Source: an uncultured Phycicoccus sp. (GTDB taxonomy: Bacteria > Actinomycetota > Actinomycetes > Actinomycetales > Dermatophilaceae). From it: DNA of 64,000 nt. Each line of letters begins with the position of its first letter. Position 1 is the stretch's first letter. Both the position numbers and the translations under genes were made by a program. Positions 59,719 through 64,000 of this stretch are shown here, piece after piece. Where the stretch lies: positions 62,001-126,000 of the forward strand of contig NZ_CANLZR010000004.1 of assembly GCF_947495705.1 (NCBI RefSeq), read 5' to 3'. The notes beneath the pieces were generated by a model, which saw nothing but the letters and a program-made list of their open reading frames with translations, was not told where the DNA came from and ran no database searches.

Positions 59719-60441
59719 ATGACGACGCAGCGCCGCCGCTCCGACCCGCCGCTGGCGGCGGCGATGCGGGCCGCGCTGACCGACGTGGGCGACCCCGACC
59801 GGGCGGTCGCGTACCAGCAGTACATGAAGTCGGCCCTGCCCTTCCGCGGTCTCGCCATGCCCGAGTTCCGGGCCCTGATGCGGCCGCTGCTCGCCGACCC
59901 CGGCCTCGCCCCGGCCGACCGCCCGGAGTGGGAGCGCACCGTGCGAGCGCTGTGGGACGACCCCGAGGTGCGCGACGAGCGCTACGCCGCCATCGCGGTG
60001 GCCGGCCACCGCGCCGCCCGGCCCTGGCAGGACCCCGACGCCCTGCCGCTGTACCGCTACCTCATCGAGACCGGCGCGTGGTGGGACCTCGTCGACGCCG
60101 TGGCGCCCCGCCTCGTCGGCCCGATCCTGCGCTCGTTCCCGGACACCGTCGCGCCCGTCATCCGCGCCTGGGCCGTCGACGACGACCTCTGGGTGCGGCG
60201 CGCGGCGATCATCGCCCAGCTGGGGCACCGGACGGACACCGACACCGCGCTGCTCTCCGACGTCCTGGGCGCCAACCTCGAGGGCTCGCTGCACGGCCGC
60301 GAGTTCTTCGTCCGCAAGGCCGTCGGGTGGGCGCTGCGGCAGTACGCGCGCACCGACCCCGAGTGGGTCGTGGCCTGGGTCGCAGCCCACGAGGACCGGC
60401 TGTCCGGGCTGTCCCGCCGCGAGGCGCTCAAGCACCTGTGA
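59719..60441 (+). CDS. DNA alkylation repair protein (AlkD-like)
   Basis: A 240-residue HEAT-repeat protein with YQQYMKSALPFRGLAMPEFRALMRPLL, WWDLVDAVAPRLVG, DDDLWVRRAAIIAQLGH and FFVRKAVGWALRQYARTDPEWV, all typical of AlkD-type DNA glycosylases that remove bulky or cationic alkyl bases. The residues WD and KAVGWALR belong to the active cleft. It may be co-transcribed with the CoA-transferase gene, 16 nt upstream. Confidence 0.87.
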   Translation: MTTQRRRSDPPLAAAMRAALTDVGDPDRAVAYQQYMKSALPFRGLAMPEFRALMRPLLADPGLAPADRPEWERTVRALWDDPEVRDERYAAIAVAGHRAARPWQDPDALPLYRYLIETGAWWDLVDAVAPRLVGPILRSFPDTVAPVIRAWAVDDDLWVRRAAIIAQLGHRTDTDTALLSDVLGANLEGSLHGREFFVRKAVGWALRQYARTDPEWVVAWVAAHEDRLSGLSRREALKHL

Positions 60442-60520
60442 GCACCGGCGCGGGCACGACACGGGTATCGGCGGCGGGCGCACACGCGCTCCGGCCCGGC
60501 GCCGTGCGAGAGTGCTCCGC

Positions 60521-61879
60521 GTGGGCCAGCAGCCGTCGGTGAGCCAGCACCGCGAGGTGCTCCGGCTGGCCCTCCCGGCGTTCCTCGCGCTCGTCGCGGA
60601 GCCGCTGTTCCTTCTCGTCGACTCGGCCATCGTCGGCCGTCTCGGGGTCGCACCCCTGGCCGGGCTCGGCGTCGCGAGTGCCGTGCTCCTCACCGCCGCC
60701 AACATCTTCGTGTTCCTCGCGTACGGGACCACCTCGGTCGTGGCCCGTCAGCTCGGCGCCGGCTCGCGGGCGGGCGCGGTGGCCGCCGGCATCGACGGGA
60801 CGTGGCTCGCCGTGGCCCTCGGGGTCGGCACCACCGCCGTCGTCGCCACCGCCGCGAGACCGCTCGCCGGGCTCTTCGGCGCCTCCCCGGAGGCGCTCGA
60901 CCAGGCCACGACGTACCTGCGGATCTCGGCCTACGGCATCCCCGCGATGCTCGTCGTCCTCGCCACCACCGGCGTGCTCCGTGGGCTCCAGGACACCCGC
61001 ACCCCGCTCGTCGCGGCGGTCGCCGGGTTCAGCGCGAACGCCGGGCTCAGCCTGTGGTTCGTCCACGGCCTCGGCTGGGGCATCGCCGGCTCCGCGTGGG
61101 GCACCGTCATCGCGCAGACCGGGATGGCGGCGGCGCTCGTCACCGTCCTGGTCCGCGAGGCCGGGCGCACCGAGGTGCCGCTGCGGGCGCACCCGGGCCG
61201 GGTGCTGTCGGCCGCGCGCGGCGGGGTGCCGCTGCTCGTGCGCACCCTCGCGCTGCGCGGCGTCCTCGTCCTCACGACGTGGGTCGCCGCCGGGCTCGGT
61301 GACGTGCCGCTCGCGTCGTACCAGGTGACCGCGACCATCTGGTCCTTCCTCACCTTCGCACTCGACGCCATCGCGATCGCGGCGCAGGCCATCACCGGGC
61401 GGTCCCTCGGCGCCGGGGATCTCGGCACGACCCGGGCCGCGACGAGCCTCATGGTGCGGTGGGGCGTGCTGTCCGGGATCGTGCTCGGGCTCGTCGTACT
61501 GCTCGTGCGGCCCTTCGTCGGGCCGTTCTTCACCCCGGACGCGGCGGTGCAGTCGGCGATCGCGGCGGGGCTGCTCGTCGTCGCGATCGGCCAGCCGCTC
61601 TCGGGCTTCGTGTTCGTCATCGACGGCGTCCTCATCGGCGCGGGGGACGGCGCGTGGCTCGCGCGGGCGATGGCGGTGACGCTGGTGTTCTACCTGCCGA
61701 TCGCGCTCGGGCTGCACCTCGCCGGGGACTGGCTGCTGCAGGGCGGGACCACGAAGGGCCAGGCCGACGCCGTGACGTGGCTGTGGGTGGCGTTCACCCT
61801 GTTCATGGCGGTGCGCGGCACGTTGATGTGGATGCGGGTGCGCACCGACCGCTGGATGGTCACCGGCGCCACCCGCTGA
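60521..61879 (+). CDS. MATE family efflux transporter
   Basis: A 452-residue membrane protein with twelve hydrophobic segments in two similar halves: HREVLRLALPAFLALVAEPLFLLVDSAIVGRLG, then GVPLLVRTLALRGVLVLTTWVAAGLG. It is the MATE layout of DinF-type exporters. GTG at 60521 is chosen because GCGAGAG lies about 8 nt upstream; GTG at 60512 is an alternative. A MATE gene beside dnaB is also found in other actinobacteria such as Streptomyces. Substrate unknown. Confidence 0.87.
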   Translation: MGQQPSVSQHREVLRLALPAFLALVAEPLFLLVDSAIVGRLGVAPLAGLGVASAVLLTAANIFVFLAYGTTSVVARQLGAGSRAGAVAAGIDGTWLAVALGVGTTAVVATAARPLAGLFGASPEALDQATTYLRISAYGIPAMLVVLATTGVLRGLQDTRTPLVAAVAGFSANAGLSLWFVHGLGWGIAGSAWGTVIAQTGMAAALVTVLVREAGRTEVPLRAHPGRVLSAARGGVPLLVRTLALRGVLVLTTWVAAGLGDVPLASYQVTATIWSFLTFALDAIAIAAQAITGRSLGAGDLGTTRAATSLMVRWGVLSGIVLGLVVLLVRPFVGPFFTPDAAVQSAIAAGLLVVAIGQPLSGFVFVIDGVLIGAGDGAWLARAMAVTLVFYLPIALGLHLAGDWLLQGGTTKGQADAVTWLWVAFTLFMAVRGTLMWMRVRTDRWMVTGATR

Positions 61880-61887
61880 CAACCCCG

Positions 61888-61956
61888 ACTTTTTAGGCTG
61901 GCGTCCGCCGACACGCCGTATCCGGGCGCTCAGAACCGGACGCCAGCCTGAAAAGT
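61888..61956. repeat. Long inverted repeat between the MATE and gamma-glutamyltransferase genes
   Basis: ACTTTTTAGGCTGGCGTCCG (61888-61907) and CGGACGCCAGCCTGAAAAGT (61937-61956) are inverted 20-mers with one mismatch and a 29-nt loop. It lies between convergent genes and could end both transcripts, but the T and A runs sit inside the arms rather than after them. It may instead be two inverted copies of a dispersed repeat. Confidence 0.6.
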
Positions 61957-61985
61957 GCGGAAAGAGCGGGGAAAGGGGGTCGGGG

Positions 61986-63512
61986 TCAGGGGACGACGGC
62001 GACGGCGGCCTCGCGGCGGGGGTCGCCGGCGGCGAGCAGGCGCCCGTCCTCGTGCCGGAACGCGGCTCCGACCCCACCGAAGTACATCGACAGCGGCCCG
62101 TGGTCGTGCCCGGGGTACCCGGACGACCGGACCGTCGCCGCGATCCCGTCGTCCGACTCGTGCTCGACGACCGCCGCGCGGTCGGCGTCGAAGCGGATGT
62201 GGACGCGGGGCGCCTCGATGGCCGTGCGCAGGTCCGCCCCGTGCAAGCACCCCTGGCCGAGCACCTGCATCAGCGCTGTCGTGATCCGGTCGGCCCCCGG
62301 CGAGCCGATGGCCAGGACCCGGCCGTCGTCGGTGCGCCCCGTCGTCGGCGCCATGTTCGACGCGAGCCGGGTGCCCGGGGCCAGCGAGTGCAGCCCGAGC
62401 CGGTTCAGCTCGGGCTCCCCGAGGGCGTTGTTGAGGAGCATCCCGGTGCCCGGCACGGTGACCCCCGCGCCGTAGCCCGCCGACATCGTCACCGCGCACG
62501 CCAGCCCCTCGGAGTCCACGGCCGACACGTGCGCCGTGGACGCCGACGTCGGCAGCCCCGCCAGCCCCTGCCGGTCGACCGACGCGAGCAGCGCGTGCCC
62601 GGCCGCCTCGAGGTCCGTGGCGACGTCGTGCACCTCGAGCCGGTAGCGCAGCACGGCCTCCTGGACCGTGATGACGTCCGCCCAGTCGTAGTAGCCGCGC
62701 CGGGCCAGCTCGGCGAGCATCACCGCGAGCATCGGGCCACCTACGGACGGCGGCGGGTTGAACGCGAGGTCCCACGCACCGATGCGCCGGCGCACCGGGT
62801 CCCGCACGACGGGAACGTATGCCTCGACGTCGGCCACGGTGACGAGCCCGCCCCGTTCGGCCAGGTCGGCGACCATCGCCCGCCCGACCTCCCCGGTCGT
62901 GAGCACCGCCGCCCCCTCGCGCCCGACGAGGTCGAGCAGGTCCGCGAGCGGTCCGTTCGTGGCGGTCTCGCCGGCCCCCAGCGGCGAGCCGTCGGGCCGG
63001 GTGACGACGGCGTGCGCCTCGGGGTCGGTGCCGAAGAGCCGGTCGGCGACGAAGCCGAGGTACCGGGCGGCCGCTCCGCCGACGGGGTACCCGTGGCGGC
63101 ACGCCAGCGCCGCGGGCGCGCACACGTCCGCCCAGGGCGCGACCCCGAACCGCCGCACGGCCTCGGCCCCCGCGAGCGCCGCGCCCGGCGTCGCGACCGA
63201 GCCGGGCCCGGCGAACATCGTCACCCCGCCGCCGTACTCGGTGAAGACCTCGCGGACCCCCCGCCCGAAGGCCTCGCGCGCCAGCCCCCGCCCGGGCATC
63301 TCGACGTTGCCGTCGACGACGACGGGCTCCTGGCCCACCGGCCACACCGACACGTAGGCGCCCCCGCCGAGCGAGACGATGCCCGGCTCGGTCGCCATCG
63401 CCGTCATCGCCGCGGTGATGGCGACGTCGACGGCGTTGCCCCCGGCCAGCGCCATCTCGCGGCCGGCCGCGAGCGACACCGGACCGGTCGCCGACAGCGC
63501 CACCTCACCCAT
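61986..63512 (-). CDS. Gamma-glutamyltransferase
   Basis: A 508-residue Ntn hydrolase. The N-terminal GNAVDVAITAAMTAMATEPGIVSLGGGAYVSV and the cleavage-site nucleophile T326 in SASTAHVSAVD mark the two subunits; the second includes LNNALGEPEL and SNMAPTTGR. It cleaves or transfers the gamma-glutamyl group of glutathione-like or other gamma-glutamyl compounds. No signal peptide was seen with ATG at 63512; a longer frame to 63587 would add an Arg-rich tail. Divergent from the MTA phosphorylase gene. Confidence 0.88.
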   Translation of the reverse strand: MGEVALSATGPVSLAAGREMALAGGNAVDVAITAAMTAMATEPGIVSLGGGAYVSVWPVGQEPVVVDGNVEMPGRGLAREAFGRGVREVFTEYGGGVTMFAGPGSVATPGAALAGAEAVRRFGVAPWADVCAPAALACRHGYPVGGAAARYLGFVADRLFGTDPEAHAVVTRPDGSPLGAGETATNGPLADLLDLVGREGAAVLTTGEVGRAMVADLAERGGLVTVADVEAYVPVVRDPVRRRIGAWDLAFNPPPSVGGPMLAVMLAELARRGYYDWADVITVQEAVLRYRLEVHDVATDLEAAGHALLASVDRQGLAGLPTSASTAHVSAVDSEGLACAVTMSAGYGAGVTVPGTGMLLNNALGEPELNRLGLHSLAPGTRLASNMAPTTGRTDDGRVLAIGSPGADRITTALMQVLGQGCLHGADLRTAIEAPRVHIRFDADRAAVVEHESDDGIAATVRSSGYPGHDHGPLSMYFGGVGAAFRHEDGRLLAAGDPRREAAVAVVP

Positions 63513-63571
63513 AGGACCGATCCTGCCACCGCGACCTCGCGGTCCGCGTCGCCGCTCCACCTCGTGGCCGG

Positions 63572-63577
63572 TAGCGT
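63572..63577 (+). promoter_or_regulatory. Putative -10 element, near-leaderless start
   Basis: TAGCGT is followed by 8 nt and the ATG at 63586. Confidence 0.35.
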
Positions 63578-63585
63578 TGGCGGGC

Positions 63586-64000
63586 ATGACCCGCCCTCCC
63601 CTCGCCGTCGTGGCCGGTACCGGGTTCTACGACCTCGAGGCGCTGGAGGACCGGGTCGAGGAGACCGTCGACACGGTCTGGGGCCAGGCCCGCGTCACCC
63701 GCGGCACCTGGCACGGCCTGCCCGTCGTCTTCCTCACCCGGCACGGCGCCGGTCACTCCGTCCCGCCGCACCTGGTCAACTACCGCGCGAACGTCCGCGC
63801 GCTCGCCGATCTCGGGTGCGTCGACGTCGTCGCCGTCAACGTCACCGGCAGCATCGACCCCGACCTCGCGCCGGGCGACCTCGTCTGCCTCGACGACTTC
63901 CTCGACCTCACCCGGCAGCGGCCGCTGACGTTCTTCGACGGCTCCGGGCCCGAGGGCGTCGTCCACGTCGACGTGGGAGCGCCGTACACGCCCGAGCTGC
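63586..64000 (+). CDS. mtnP: S-methyl-5'-thioadenosine phosphorylase, 5' part
   Basis: About 138 codons of a purine nucleoside/MTA phosphorylase family enzyme, cut by the window end. VVAGTGFYDLEALED is the phosphate-loop start, followed by VVFLTRHGAGHSVPPHLVNYRANVRAL, VNVTGSIDPDLAPGDLVCLDDFLDLT and RPLTFFDG, typical of MTAP. It would split methylthioadenosine into adenine and methylthioribose 1-phosphate. Inosine-type phosphorylases are related, so the exact purine is not settled. Confidence 0.82.
   Translation, partial: MTRPPLAVVAGTGFYDLEALEDRVEETVDTVWGQARVTRGTWHGLPVVFLTRHGAGHSVPPHLVNYRANVRALADLGCVDVVAVNVTGSIDPDLAPGDLVCLDDFLDLTRQRPLTFFDGSGPEGVVHVDVGAPYTPEL

Noticed and set aside
1-64000. 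tRNA, rRNA, insertion sequences or phage genes
   Set aside because: No cloverleaf, rRNA-like or transposase/integrase motif was recognised by reading; a covariance-model search could still find a small RNA.

Overview
The window is about 64 kb of very GC-rich, densely packed DNA (GTG starts, ATGA/GTGA gene junctions). It carries the two-protein lycopene cyclase CrtYc/CrtYd, F420-type oxidoreductase families, a CGNR regulator, DUF1918/DUF1876 and DUF2277 proteins, and MetPS. Together these point to an actinobacterial chromosome, most likely Micrococcales (Intrasporangiaceae-like). No rRNA, tRNA, transposase, integrase, prophage or CRISPR array was seen. Family names come from reading translated motifs by eye; no database search was run.

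Layout. 1-6.2 kb: an aromatic-carotenoid operon, crtE(end)-crtI-crtB::idi-crtYc-crtYd-methyltransferase-crtU, in which the phytoene synthase gene is fused in frame to an isopentenyl-diphosphate isomerase. 6.2-11.4 kb: an alpha-toroid protein of unknown function, a VOC protein, a subtilase without a visible signal peptide, a Rieske protein and a SRPBCC protein. 11.6-16 kb: cold-shock protein, small oxidoreductase and hotdog-fold proteins, a secreted zinc metalloprotease, a DUF429 protein and a DDN-type nitroreductase. 16-19.7 kb: lutABC lactate oxidation genes on the minus strand behind a methyltransferase; lutA and lutB are separated by a cluster of palindromic repeats. 19.8-25.2 kb: a translationally coupled operon with a TusA-like/radical SAM fusion, a DoxX-type membrane protein and a PhnD/PhnC/PhnE-like ABC importer with a double permease. 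This is the best candidate here for a poorly described system, probably for a sulfur or selenium oxyanion or a related compound. 25.3-34.2 kb: SDR, RibD/DHFR-like protein, a second palindrome cluster, glpD, pxpABC (5-oxoprolinase), nitroreductase, SDR-like, DUF2071 and phosphotransferase genes.

34.3-39.3 kb: a tiny in-frame remnant of a VOC gene, metP-metS (methionine/alanine uptake), arcA, a YibE/F protein and SRPBCC. 39.5-47.9 kb: a DUF1918/DUF1876 protein, then a LacI-controlled sugar operon (two LacI-type operators, binding protein, two permeases, TAT-exported glycoamylase/GH144-like protein, GH3 beta-glucosidase) that looks like uptake and breakdown of a beta-glucan, possibly beta-1,2-linked. 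47.9-54.9 kb: secreted or membrane hypotheticals, a secreted subtilase, a FUSC-like exporter, a methyltransferase with two compensating frameshifts, and an MFS exporter divergent from a CGNR regulator. 55-64 kb: a stand-alone mraY, dnaB with DnaA-box-like sites upstream, DUF2277, a CoA-transferase, an AlkD-like protein, a MATE exporter, gamma-glutamyltransferase, and the start of a methylthioadenosine phosphorylase gene.

Many first genes have a TANNNT hexamer 5-8 nt before the start codon, which suggests that leaderless transcription is common here. Several convergent gene pairs share compact hairpins or overlapping stop codons.
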